Position numbers and translations under genes: made by a program. Below the pieces are notes generated by a model. It was not told where the DNA came from and did not search any database. It saw nothing but the letters and a program-made list of their open reading frames with translations. Below, piece by piece: positions 35,721 through 43,938 of a DNA stretch of 64,000 nucleotides. Each line of letters opens with the position of its first letter. The first letter of the stretch is position 1. The stretch comes from Comamonas sp. Y33R10-2 (GTDB taxonomy: Bacteria; Pseudomonadota; Gammaproteobacteria; Burkholderiales; Burkholderiaceae_C): NCBI RefSeq assembly GCF_019355935.1, contig NZ_CP079925.1, forward strand, positions 62,001 to 126,000, given 5' to 3'.

Positions 35721-37082
35721 TCAACGTGCGCTGGCCATGGCATACGATTGTGTGCCGGCATCCAACTCGATGCGCATCTGGGCCGCTAGCTTGTCAAAGT
35801 CAGCTCGCGCAGTTTTGCTGATGGGTTGTGCTCCATCGGTAATCTTGGTAATGGTCATCGGGTCGCGCTGCTCGCCTTTTTCGCGGAACTCGAAGTGCAG
35901 GTGCGGGCCTGTGGCCCAGCCTGTGGAGCCTACGGCGCCGATGATGTCGCTTTGATCGACGCGCTGGCCTTTCTTGACGTCAATGCGGCTCAAGTGAGCG
36001 TACACAGTGGTTTGTTGGTTGGCATGGTCGATAAATACGACGTTGCCAAAGCCATTTTGCACGCCAGCAAAGGACACTATGCCGTCACCCACGGTACGAA
36101 CCTTGGTGCCGGTAGGCGCTGCAAAGTCGGTGCCCAGGTGGGCGCGCCATGTTTTGTGGACGGGGTGCACGCGCATGGCAAAGCCGCTGCTGATGCGAGA
36201 GAACTCTACCGGGTAGCTCAGGTAGGCTTGGCGCAGGCTCTTGCCGTCCAGCGTGTAGTAAGCGCCTTTTTTACCGGGCTCTTGGAACCACATGGCCTGA
36301 TGTGTCTTGCCATTGTTGTTGAACTCAGTGCTGAGCACGCGACCGGCGCGCAGTGGCTCGCCATCGGCTTCTAGCGATTCATAGACCACGGCAAAGCGGT
36401 CGCCCTTGCGCAGGCCGCGGCGGAAGTCCACATCACCTTCAAAGATGTCAGACATCTGCATGGTGACGTTGTCTGGGATGTCTGCTGCATCGGTAGCTGC
36501 AAAGAAGGAAGAGCGAATGACGCCACCGGCCAAGCGGGGCGCAGCGGTCAGTCGGCCAGTTTCGATCTTGGATTGCAGCTTGCCTTCGACACGCTCCACG
36601 GTCAGGCGCAGGAAGGTGCCGTCTTCGTTAGGTGTCCAGCGAACAACGAGCTTGCTCAGTTGGTGCTCGGGTGTGGTTTCTGCGGAGACCAGACGACCCG
36701 CACGGCCCAGCACGTTCTGACGAACGGCATTATTGCTGCGCAAAAATGCAGCAGCTTGTGGGTCGGCAATGCCAAGGCGCTGCAGCAGCGATTCGGCCGT
36801 GTCGTTACCGCGAGTGGTTTCAGAGCGGTATAGGGAGAAAGACTGCAGATCCGTGAGGTCTGCCAAATCTTGACCTGCGGCCAAAGAGGGGACGGCCTCA
36901 GTCAGTGTGCGAACGGGCAAGTCGGCAGGGTCTGGGCCGAGGTTGGCGACCGCGAAAGCGCCACTACCACCGGTGAGTAAAATAGTCGCCAGCGCAGCGG
37001 TTGCGCGCTTGGGGTGTGTTTGCAAAAGCAATATCAGCTGCGCAACCAAAGCGCCGCCGGCATTTTTCAAGCCAGTAATCAA
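35721..37082 (-). CDS. M23 (LytM) family metallopeptidase
   Basis: Periplasmic, membrane-anchored peptidoglycan endopeptidase similar to MepM. 453 residues. One hydrophobic segment near 27-47 anchors it. A middle OapA/LysM-like and CSD-like region covers about 95-290. The LytM domain spans about 300-420 with HLGTDFAAPTGT (zinc His and Asp), TVYAHLS and GPHLHFEF (zinc/catalytic His). All zinc ligands seem present, so it should be active. Divergent from tyrS; such an arrangement beside tyrS and anmK recurs in beta- and gammaproteobacteria. Confidence 0.92.
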   Translation of the reverse strand: MITGLKNAGGALVAQLILLLQTHPKRATAALATILLTGGSGAFAVANLGPDPADLPVRTLTEAVPSLAAGQDLADLTDLQSFSLYRSETTRGNDTAESLLQRLGIADPQAAAFLRSNNAVRQNVLGRAGRLVSAETTPEHQLSKLVVRWTPNEDGTFLRLTVERVEGKLQSKIETGRLTAAPRLAGGVIRSSFFAATDAADIPDNVTMQMSDIFEGDVDFRRGLRKGDRFAVVYESLEADGEPLRAGRVLSTEFNNNGKTHQAMWFQEPGKKGAYYTLDGKSLRQAYLSYPVEFSRISSGFAMRVHPVHKTWRAHLGTDFAAPTGTKVRTVGDGIVSFAGVQNGFGNVVFIDHANQQTTVYAHLSRIDVKKGQRVDQSDIIGAVGSTGWATGPHLHFEFREKGEQRDPMTITKITDGAQPISKTARADFDKLAAQMRIELDAGTQSYAMASAR

Positions 37083-37269
37083 AACTTCAAATCCTTGGAG
37101 ATCATGTCTGTTGAATTGGTCTTTGTTACGGCTGACATGACTTCAGCTGCTCAACCGTGCCATAAGTCCATCAATTGAGGTCTATATGAGGGAGCAGTCT
37201 AGAATTGGCCGTAACACCAAACCCCCAAGTATATCGGCAGCGTCCTACCGCGCCTGCCGAAAAACCCTT

Positions 37270-38502
37270 ATGAATCAATCTGCTGTTACAAGCTTTCCCG
37301 TGACCGACAGAGTGAACCAGGCGCTGGAAGTCACTCTTCGTGGGGTCGAAGAATTACTACCCAAGGATGAATGGGTCAAGAAATTGGCCAAGTCAGAGGC
37401 CACAGGCGTGCCTTTGCGCATCAAGCTGGGTCTGGATCCTACGGCGCCTGACATTCATTTGGGCCACACCGTGGTGCTCAACAAGATGCGCCAGCTGCAG
37501 GATTTGGGCCATACGGTCATTTTCCTGATTGGTGACTTCACCACCTTGATTGGCGACCCCTCGGGCCGTAACTCAACTCGCCCGCCGCTGACGGCCGAGC
37601 AAATCAAGATCAACGCCGAGACGTATTACACCCAGGCCGCCAAGGTGCTGGACCCAGCCAAGACCGAAGTTCGTTACAACAGCGAGTGGTGCGACAAGCT
37701 GGGTGCGCGCGGCATGATTGAGTTGTCGGCCAAATACACAGTGGCGCGCATGATGGAGCGCAACGACTTCCACACCCGCTTTACCGAAGGCAGCTCGATC
37801 AGCTTGCACGAGTTTTTGTACCCGTTGCTGCAGGGTTACGACTCAGTGGCGCTCAAGGCTGACTTGGAGCTCGGTGGCACGGACCAGAAGTTCAATCTGT
37901 TGATGGGCCGCCACTTGCAGGTGGAATATGGGCAAGAGGCTCAGTGTGTACTCACAATGCCTTTGCTTGTGGGTCTGGACGGCGTGGACAAGATGTCCAA
38001 GTCCAAGAACAACTACATCGGCATTACCGAAGATGCCAACAACATGTTTGCCAAGGTGTTGTCGATCTCGGACACGCTGATGTGGGACTGGTACACGCTG
38101 CTGTCCTTTAAGAGCTTGGCCGAGATTGAGGCGCTGAAGGCAGAAGTGGCCGCTGGCGGCAACCCCAAGCATGCCAAGGTGGCGCTGGCCAAGGAGATTA
38201 CTGCGCGCTTCCACAGCGCTGAAGCCGCTGATGCTGCGGAGCAGGATTTCATCAACCGCTCCAAGGGCGGCATTCCTGATGACATTCCTGAAGTGAGTCT
38301 GTCGGGTGCGCCCATGGGTATTGCATCTTTGGTCAAGCAAGCCAATTTGGCTGCGTCGAACGGGGAAGCCAATCGCCTCATTGATGGCGGCGGTGTGCGT
38401 GTGGATGGCGCTGTGGTGAGCGACAAAGGCTTGAAGCTGGAAGCTGGCACCTTTGTGCTGCAAGTGGGTAAGCGCAAGTTTGCACGAGTGACCTTGAGCT
38501 AA
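37270..38502 (+). CDS. tyrS: Tyrosyl-tRNA synthetase
   Basis: Charges tRNA-Tyr. 410 residues of the TyrS2-like (TyrZ) branch: the ATP-binding HIGH motif reads HLGH ([14 protein letters not shown], about 57-70), the second is [11 protein letters not shown] (about 242-252), and an S4 RNA-binding domain is at the C-terminus (about 345-410). The frame is open to 37186, but homology begins near the ATG at 37270. A TTGAGG...TAGAAT pair upstream has a 19-bp spacer and is not convincing as a promoter. The stop is directly followed by a three-hairpin repeat. Confidence 0.96.
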   Translation: MNQSAVTSFPVTDRVNQALEVTLRGVEELLPKDEWVKKLAKSEATGVPLRIKLGLDPTAPDIHLGHTVVLNKMRQLQDLGHTVIFLIGDFTTLIGDPSGRNSTRPPLTAEQIKINAETYYTQAAKVLDPAKTEVRYNSEWCDKLGARGMIELSAKYTVARMMERNDFHTRFTEGSSISLHEFLYPLLQGYDSVALKADLELGGTDQKFNLLMGRHLQVEYGQEAQCVLTMPLLVGLDGVDKMSKSKNNYIGITEDANNMFAKVLSISDTLMWDWYTLLSFKSLAEIEALKAEVAAGGNPKHAKVALAKEITARFHSAEAADAAEQDFINRSKGGIPDDIPEVSLSGAPMGIASLVKQANLAASNGEANRLIDGGGVRVDGAVVSDKGLKLEAGTFVLQVGKRKFARVTLS

Positions 38503-38606
38503 CCCCCTGAGGCGCTTTGCGCCTTCCCCCTTTCTCTACGCGCTTCGCGCTAAGGAAGGAGGACGACAGCTTCTCTGCGGGGCTGCCCTTGCTTGCTGTC
38601 CCTTGG
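38503..38606 (+). repeat. Three-hairpin post-stop repeat, copy D (tyrS)
   Basis: Begins at the base after the tyrS stop. CCCCCTGAGG, stem AGGCGC-ttt-GCGCCT, then CCCCCTTTCTC...GGAAGGAGGACG capped by CGCGCTTCGCGC, then ACAGCTTCTCTGCGGGGC and CTTGCTGTCCC. Same order as copies A-C. Confidence 0.85.
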
Positions 38607-38645
38607 CTGGTGAATGCTTGGCTTGGGTGGATGACCTTTAAATAG

Positions 38646-38690
38646 AGAGCTGCTAGTCCAATGACTGATTGGACTAGCAGCTCTTTTTTA
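38646..38690 (+). terminator. 17-bp perfect stem terminator built of AGCTGCTAG repeat arms
   Basis: AGAGCTGCTAGTCCAAT (38646-38662) pairs perfectly with ATTGGACTAGCAGCTCT (38668-38684) around a 5-nt loop and is followed by six T. It terminates tyrS and ends at the 3' end of the convergent LysR gene. The stem begins with the same AGCTGCTAG arms as the dispersed repeat. Confidence 0.9.
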
Positions 38691-39668
38691 TGTGTTTCTC
38701 GCAGCTGTCATGCGGGCACTGGTTTTCTCTGCCTCGGCGATCAACCATTGGCAAAACGCCTGCACCTCCGGGCGTACACCACTGCGCGGGCCTTGCAGCA
38801 GCCAGTACGACAAGGGTGATGCCAGTCTGTGGGCGGGCAGTACCTCCATCAGCTCACCGGCGGCCAGTGCATCAGCCACCAGCGGCAGGCGGGCAATGGC
38901 CAGACCTTGTCCCGCTAAGGCGGCTTGCACGATTTGATGGGCGTAGTTGAAGTACAACCAGCGCGGCGGCTGCAACTGATCGCAGCCATTGGCGGCAAAC
39001 CAGCGCTGCCAGCTTAGCCACTCTAGCTGGGGCATGCGATGTACATCACCAGTTTCAATCAGTGTGTAGTGCGCCGCGTCCGCAGGGGTGCGCAGTGCGG
39101 GCCCTGCCTTTAATAAGGACGGGCTGGCAACCAGTACCAACTCTTCGCCAAACAAGGGCTGGGCAGCTTGGCTAGATGTGGCTGGCATCTGGCTATATCG
39201 AATGGCCAGATCGACGTCAGTGGTTTCAAGGTCCACAACGGCGTCGCCCGTGTCAATGCGTATGTCGATATCCGGGTGTGTGCGCTGAAAAGCCTCAAGA
39301 CGCGGAATCAGCCACATCGCGGCAAAGCTGGCCCAAGTGGTGATGGCCACGCTTTTGCGCCCAGCGGTCTGACGAATCTGGCGCACGGTGGCGTCAATGG
39401 ATTCGAGCGCAGGCTGTGCGGCATGCAGCAACTGAGCACCGGCACCGGTTAGCTCTACGGCGCGCGAGTGGCGCAAAAAGAGGGGGATGCCGACCTCGTC
39501 TTCTAGCGACTGAATCTGGCGGCTGACGGCAGACTGAGTCACGGCCAGCTCATCAGCGGCTGCGCGAAAGTTTAGGTGTCGGGCCACGGCCAAAAAGGCG
39601 CGCAGATGGCCTGCGCCAATGGCTCGGGTGCGAAGCAGTGGAGTCGCGCTGGTGGTGGCGTGTGGCAT
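38688..39668 (-). CDS. LysR-family transcriptional regulator (GcvA-like)
   Basis: DNA-binding regulator of 326 residues. Helix-turn-helix in LRAFLAVARHLNFRAAADEL and AVTQSAVSRQIQSLEDEVG (about 22-60). The effector-binding domain (about 105-315) has DVDLAIRYS and GQGLAIARLPL, typical of the GcvA-like branch. It is transcribed away from glmU with about 100 bp between; targets unknown. No ribosome site is apparent before the ATG. Confidence 0.9.
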   Translation of the reverse strand: MPHATTSATPLLRTRAIGAGHLRAFLAVARHLNFRAAADELAVTQSAVSRQIQSLEDEVGIPLFLRHSRAVELTGAGAQLLHAAQPALESIDATVRQIRQTAGRKSVAITTWASFAAMWLIPRLEAFQRTHPDIDIRIDTGDAVVDLETTDVDLAIRYSQMPATSSQAAQPLFGEELVLVASPSLLKAGPALRTPADAAHYTLIETGDVHRMPQLEWLSWQRWFAANGCDQLQPPRWLYFNYAHQIVQAALAGQGLAIARLPLVADALAAGELMEVLPAHRLASPLSYWLLQGPRSGVRPEVQAFCQWLIAEAEKTSARMTAARNT

Positions 39669-39772
39669 ATCTACACAAGCATAAAGTGTTTGATACTTTG
39701 ATTACCCAGTTTGGGCGATGTTCACTGCTGCTAAGCGTCGATAATCGAGGCGTTATTTATCTTTTGAAGAAT

Positions 39773-41203
39773 ATGACTGCACCTCTGGACATCGTCGTCA
39801 TGGCTGCCGGCAAAGGCACCCGCATGAAAAGCCGCCACCCTAAAGTGCTGCAAAAGCTGGCCGGTCGCGCCCTGCTGCAGCATGTGCTGGATACGGCAGC
39901 GCAGCTCAAGGCGCGCTCTGCAGTGGTGGTGACGGGTCATGGCGCTGAACAAGTAGAAGCGGCTATCGCAGCAGCTAACAGCGCTGATGGCAGTTTGGAG
40001 CTGAAGTTTGTGCGCCAGGAACCCCAACTGGGCACTGGTCACGCTGTGCAGCAGGCTGTGCCTGCGCTCAAGGATGATGGCGTTGTCGTGGTGCTGTCTG
40101 GCGATGTGCCTTTGACCACAGCTGAGACTTTGCAAGGTTTGCTCGATGCCGCAGGCAGCGACAAGATGGCCTTGCTGACGGTAACCATGCCTGACCCCGC
40201 CGGCTATGGCCGTATCGTGCGCAACGATGCAGGCACGGTGCAGCGCATCGTGGAGCAAAAAGATGCGAATGACGCCGAGCGCGCCATCACCGAAATCTAC
40301 AGCGGCATCATGGCCGTGCCCGCCAAGCATTTGACGGCTTGGCTTGGCAAACTGACCAACAACAACGCTCAAGGCGAGTATTACCTGACCGACATCGTCG
40401 CCATGGCGGTGGCAGATAGCGTGCCTGTAGTTGGCCACCGTATTGCCGATGTGCTGCAAGTTGCAGGCATCAATAGCCCGCTGCAACTGGCCGAGCTGGA
40501 GCGCGCGCACCAGTTGCGCCAAGCGCGCCAGTTGATGGAGCAGGGCGTGCGCATGGCAGACCCCGCTCGCTTTGACCTGCGTGACGATGTGCGCGGCACC
40601 AAGGCTAGCCTGAGCTGCGGCCAAGATGTGGAAATTGATGTGAACTGCGTCTTTACTGGCGAAGTCACGATTGGCGCAGGAGCCAAGATTGGCGCCAACT
40701 GCCACATCAGCAATGTGAGCATTGGTGAAGATTCTGTCATTCACCCCTTCACCCACATCGATGGGGAAAAAGCGGGTGTTGAGGTGGGCGTGTGCGCTTT
40801 GGTTGGCCCGTTTGCCCGCCTGCGCCCCGGTGCCAAACTGGGCCGCGAAGTGCATATCGGCAACTTTGTGGAAGTGAAAAACTCCACGCTGGCCGATGGC
40901 GCCAAGGCCAATCATCTGGCCTATTTGGGCGATGCCACAGTGGGCGAGCGCGTGAACTATGGCGCAGGCAGCATCACCGCCAACTATGACGGCGTGAACA
41001 AGCACCGCACCGTGATTGAAGCCGATGTGCACATTGGCAGCAACTGCGTGCTGGTGGCTCCGGTCACGATTGGCGCGGGTGGCACCGTCGGCGGCGGCTC
41101 CACGGTGACCAAGAACACGGAAGCCGGTGCGCTGACTGTGGGCCGCGGCAAGCAGATCAGCATCAGCAACTGGAATCGCCCTGAAAAGCAGCCAAAGCCC
41201 TGA
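39773..41203 (+). CDS. glmU: Bifunctional GlmU (GlcNAc-1-P uridyltransferase / GlcN-1-P acetyltransferase)
   Basis: Makes UDP-GlcNAc for peptidoglycan and LPS in two steps. 476 residues. N-terminal pyrophosphorylase with VVMAAGKGTRMKSRHPKVLQ (about 8-27) and LSGDVPLT (about 106-113); C-terminal left-handed beta-helix acetyltransferase with hexapeptide turns, NFVEVKNS and NYDGVNKHRT (about 404-413, carrying the catalytic His region of the acetyl-transfer site). The frame runs back to 39638, but the ATG at 39773 after GAAGAAT matches the family. It overlaps the next gene in TGATG. Confidence 0.97.
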   Translation: MTAPLDIVVMAAGKGTRMKSRHPKVLQKLAGRALLQHVLDTAAQLKARSAVVVTGHGAEQVEAAIAAANSADGSLELKFVRQEPQLGTGHAVQQAVPALKDDGVVVVLSGDVPLTTAETLQGLLDAAGSDKMALLTVTMPDPAGYGRIVRNDAGTVQRIVEQKDANDAERAITEIYSGIMAVPAKHLTAWLGKLTNNNAQGEYYLTDIVAMAVADSVPVVGHRIADVLQVAGINSPLQLAELERAHQLRQARQLMEQGVRMADPARFDLRDDVRGTKASLSCGQDVEIDVNCVFTGEVTIGAGAKIGANCHISNVSIGEDSVIHPFTHIDGEKAGVEVGVCALVGPFARLRPGAKLGREVHIGNFVEVKNSTLADGAKANHLAYLGDATVGERVNYGAGSITANYDGVNKHRTVIEADVHIGSNCVLVAPVTIGAGGTVGGGSTVTKNTEAGALTVGRGKQISISNWNRPEKQPKP

Positions 41204-41994
41204 TGGAACAAGCGCAATACGCTTTCGAAAACATAGCGCCTCAGACGCTTGATGAGGCGCTGGCGTTGCTGGCCCGGCGCGATGCGGAATTGGCTGCTCT
41301 GCGCAGCGCGCAGCAGCAATGGGTGCACGCCGTATCGCATGACTTGCGAGCGCCGCTGCGCCATGTGCTGGCCTTCAATCCGCTGATTGCCGAGTTACTG
41401 CAGACCCCCAGTCTGAGCGCTGATGATTTGGAAGAAGCGCGCAGCTTTTTGCAGACCATGGACCAATCCGCCCAGCGCATGGCAGCCATGTTTGATGGAC
41501 TGCAACAACTGTCGCTCGCTGATCGCCATGTGTTGCAACTGCAGGCTGTGGATCTGTACCAGCTAATTGCTCGTGCGAAGCAGCGTTTGCAGGCAGTGAC
41601 GGTGGGCCGCCAGATTGAATGGTGCCTGCCGAAGACGGCGCTCGTGGTGCAGGCTGATCCGCATTTGCTGGATCTGGCGCTGGCCGCAGCCTTGTCCAAT
41701 GCTATTAAGTTCACCCGGTCTGTGCCCCAGGCGCGTATTCAGGTGGATGTGCAGGTCAACCCCCAAGGCGGCTGCTCTATCTCTGTTGCCGATAACGGAG
41801 TGGGCTTTGAGCAATCTCGCGCTGGCAAGTTGTTTGGCGTGTTTCAGCGCATGCACCGCGAGGCGGAGTTTGAAGGGGTGGGCGTGGGCTTAGCGCTGGT
41901 GCGCAATATTTGCCGCCGCCACGGTGGTGAGGCGGAGATTGAAGGCAGCCCGAACGCCGGTTGCCTGCTGCAGATGTACTGGCCTAAAACCTGA
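41203..41994 (+). CDS. Soluble sensor histidine kinase without input domain
   Basis: 263 residues with a complete kinase core and almost nothing else. The phosphoacceptor box is AVSHDLRAPLRHV (about 47-59), the N box LSNAIKFT (about 165-172), G1 VADNGVGF and G2 GVGVGLALV. Residues 1-40 form a short coiled-coil-like helix. There is no membrane segment, PAS or GAF domain. Its ATG overlaps the glmU stop (TGATG), so the two are translationally coupled. No response regulator gene is in the neighbourhood. Confidence 0.88.
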   Translation: MEQAQYAFENIAPQTLDEALALLARRDAELAALRSAQQQWVHAVSHDLRAPLRHVLAFNPLIAELLQTPSLSADDLEEARSFLQTMDQSAQRMAAMFDGLQQLSLADRHVLQLQAVDLYQLIARAKQRLQAVTVGRQIEWCLPKTALVVQADPHLLDLALAAALSNAIKFTRSVPQARIQVDVQVNPQGGCSISVADNGVGFEQSRAGKLFGVFQRMHREAEFEGVGVGLALVRNICRRHGGEAEIEGSPNAGCLLQMYWPKT

Positions 41995-42031
41995 GGCGAG
42001 CGATAGTACTGCTCTTTGCAGGGCTCTTAGA

Positions 42032-43177
42032 TTAGGCAGCGCTGCGCTCAGGTGACTGATGCTGTTCGGTGGCAATAGGCAGCGCAGTGGATGTCAATCG
42101 CATCGGCATGGTGGCCGGGCTATGAGGATTACGAGGGCTCACAGACATGCGCTCAGTTGCATCAAACACCTGATCGCGACCCGATTTTTTGGCGCTGTAC
42201 AGCGCGATGTCGGCAGCCTTGATCCACTCGGTAACCGTGCCAATGCTGGCATCTGCAGCGGCGACGCCAATACTCGCGCTGATACGAAGTTCTGGATATT
42301 CACGAAGGCGTATTTCTGAAATCCTGTCGCGAATGCGCAGCGCCATTGAATAAGCTTCTTCTGCATTGGCGTGCTTGCACAAGACGGTGAATTCATCGCC
42401 ACCATATCGTCCGGCAATATCCATGCTGCGCAGGGAGCTGCGAATGGCTAGACCAATCTGTTTTAGAACCTCATCACCCACGATATGACCGTAGATGTCG
42501 TTGACTTTTTTAAAATGGTCGATGTCAATGACGAGCAGGCTGAATGGCTCTTGAGAGATTTGATGTTGCTTTAATGCTGCGCGGGCTTTTTTCCACCAAT
42601 ATTCACGACTGGAAACGGTGGTCAGCGGATCAATTTTCCCCAGTAATTTGAGTTGAAAATTTTGCTTGGCCAGTTTTTTGAGCATGCGCTTGGTAGACCA
42701 GCTGGCATAGATGCTGTGCATCACAATTAATGGCAGCAGGCTGAGCTGAACGATGAGTGGTGCATCCCACTGCGGCGCAGGGCGAATCGATATTGCCATG
42801 AGCAACATTCCGCCTAATAAAGCAAGCAATGTAGAGGGCCAGCGGCGATGCAACCCGGTGTAGAAGCGATCGGCAGCGCCAATCGCCAAAATGGATAAAC
42901 AGGGCAGCAAACTCCAGTGCATCAGGGCAACCCAGCAGCCGATGATGACTGCATCGATCAGCTGATTGACATATTCAGCATGGTGCGGGTCTTGGTGATG
43001 GCGCGAATGCAGAAAAGCAATATGGGGCCATACAAGTGCACTTACAGCGGTAAATGCCCACCATGCAAGATTGGTTGGGTGATACGCCAAGCTTGCGGCA
43101 ACAACCATGCCGCCCAATGTCAAATAGGACGCCCGTAAAGGGTAGGTGCGGCGGTGAATATCTCGGTGCAGAGACAT
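42032..43177 (-). CDS. Diguanylate cyclase with MASE2 membrane sensor
   Basis: Makes cyclic di-GMP. 381 residues. The N-terminal MSLHRDIHRRTYPLR and about five helices (to about 160) form a MASE2 domain as in AdrA. The GGDEF domain covers about 185-345 with DPLTTVSSREYWW, DIDHFKKVNDIYGH and the intact active-site YGGDEF (about 261-266). A proline- and serine-containing tail follows. The ATG at 43177 fits the MASE2 start; the frame goes back to 43237. It converges with the kinase gene. Confidence 0.92.
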   Translation of the reverse strand: MSLHRDIHRRTYPLRASYLTLGGMVVAASLAYHPTNLAWWAFTAVSALVWPHIAFLHSRHHQDPHHAEYVNQLIDAVIIGCWVALMHWSLLPCLSILAIGAADRFYTGLHRRWPSTLLALLGGMLLMAISIRPAPQWDAPLIVQLSLLPLIVMHSIYASWSTKRMLKKLAKQNFQLKLLGKIDPLTTVSSREYWWKKARAALKQHQISQEPFSLLVIDIDHFKKVNDIYGHIVGDEVLKQIGLAIRSSLRSMDIAGRYGGDEFTVLCKHANAEEAYSMALRIRDRISEIRLREYPELRISASIGVAAADASIGTVTEWIKAADIALYSAKKSGRDQVFDATERMSVSPRNPHSPATMPMRLTSTALPIATEQHQSPERSAA

Positions 43178-43301
43178 CTGGCGAAACCCACTTGAGGTGA
43201 AAGTGTAAGAATAATGTAATTTAACAATTTGTATCAAATATTGAAACGATTGCGCTGCAAATCCGCCACAGCTTAGGGTGCATTAACTCTTTTAGCCCTC
43301 C

Positions 43302-43802
43302 TTAATGATTCTTTTCACTAATTGGCAATTCGACGCTGAATTTTGCTCGTTTGATGCTGAAAAACGCTTTGACATTGCGCACATTGGCGTCTTGGGTAAA
43401 AAGTTTTTGGCTTAAAGCGAGGTAAGCAGGCATGTCACTTGTCGCAATCACCAAAATAAAATCTGGCCCTGGCGACACACGCCAGCATTGCTGCACTCTT
43501 GGCTCGGCCACGGCTTTGTGCTCGAATTGCATCAAGGCTGAGCTGTCTTGTCGGTCTAGCGAGACTTCGACAATGACCTGCAAGCCATGTCCGGTGAACT
43601 TGGCCAATTGTTCGCTGTTCAGAATGGCGACTTGCTTTTCAATCAACCCCAGCTCTTGCAGTCGTTTGACGCGGCGCAGGCAGGTCGGGGCAGACAGGTG
43701 CAGCAACTCGGCCAGAGCATGATTGCTGAGACTGGCATCGCGCTGTAGTTGCTCTAGTAGCTGCAGATCTACAGCATCAAGATTGATAGAATTTTCTTTC
43801 AT
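43302..43802 (-). CDS. Lrp/AsnC-family transcriptional regulator
   Basis: 166 residues. A winged helix-turn-helix at about 6-60 (LDAVDLQLLEQLQRDASLSN then PTCLRRVKRLQELG) and a RAM ligand-binding domain at about 65-155 with the turn SPGPDFILVI. Such regulators bind amino acids and form octamers. ATG at 43802 is preferred over a TTG at 43811. It is divergent from glmS across a 136-bp A/T-rich region containing a perfect 14-bp inverted repeat, which is a likely operator. Confidence 0.9.
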   Translation of the reverse strand: MKENSINLDAVDLQLLEQLQRDASLSNHALAELLHLSAPTCLRRVKRLQELGLIEKQVAILNSEQLAKFTGHGLQVIVEVSLDRQDSSALMQFEHKAVAEPRVQQCWRVSPGPDFILVIATSDMPAYLALSQKLFTQDANVRNVKAFFSIKRAKFSVELPISEKNH

Positions 43803-43846
43803 TAAAGACAATTTTATTTAATAAAAATTCAATATGTGATTTATGT

Positions 43847-43889
43847 GAAATATTCATTCACTATTTGAATTGATATGAATGAATATTTC
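43847..43889. promoter_or_regulatory. Perfect 14-bp inverted repeat between Lrp-type gene and glmS
   Basis: GAAATATTCATTCA (43847-43860) and TGAATGAATATTTC (43876-43889), 15-bp spacer. It lies 45 bp upstream of the regulator start and 49 bp upstream of glmS, where it could control both. Confidence 0.65.
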
Positions 43890-43938
43890 TTACTTCAGAA
43901 AGTAGTATGCCCAGCAATTCAACCTGAGGTGTACATCT

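Noticed and set aside
37173..37204. TTGAGG/TAGAAT promoter for tyrS
   Set aside because: The 19-bp spacer and poor -35 make it unconvincing without a regulator of MerR type.
39731..41032. 433-codon minus-strand frame
   Set aside because: Antisense of glmU, no recognisable domain.
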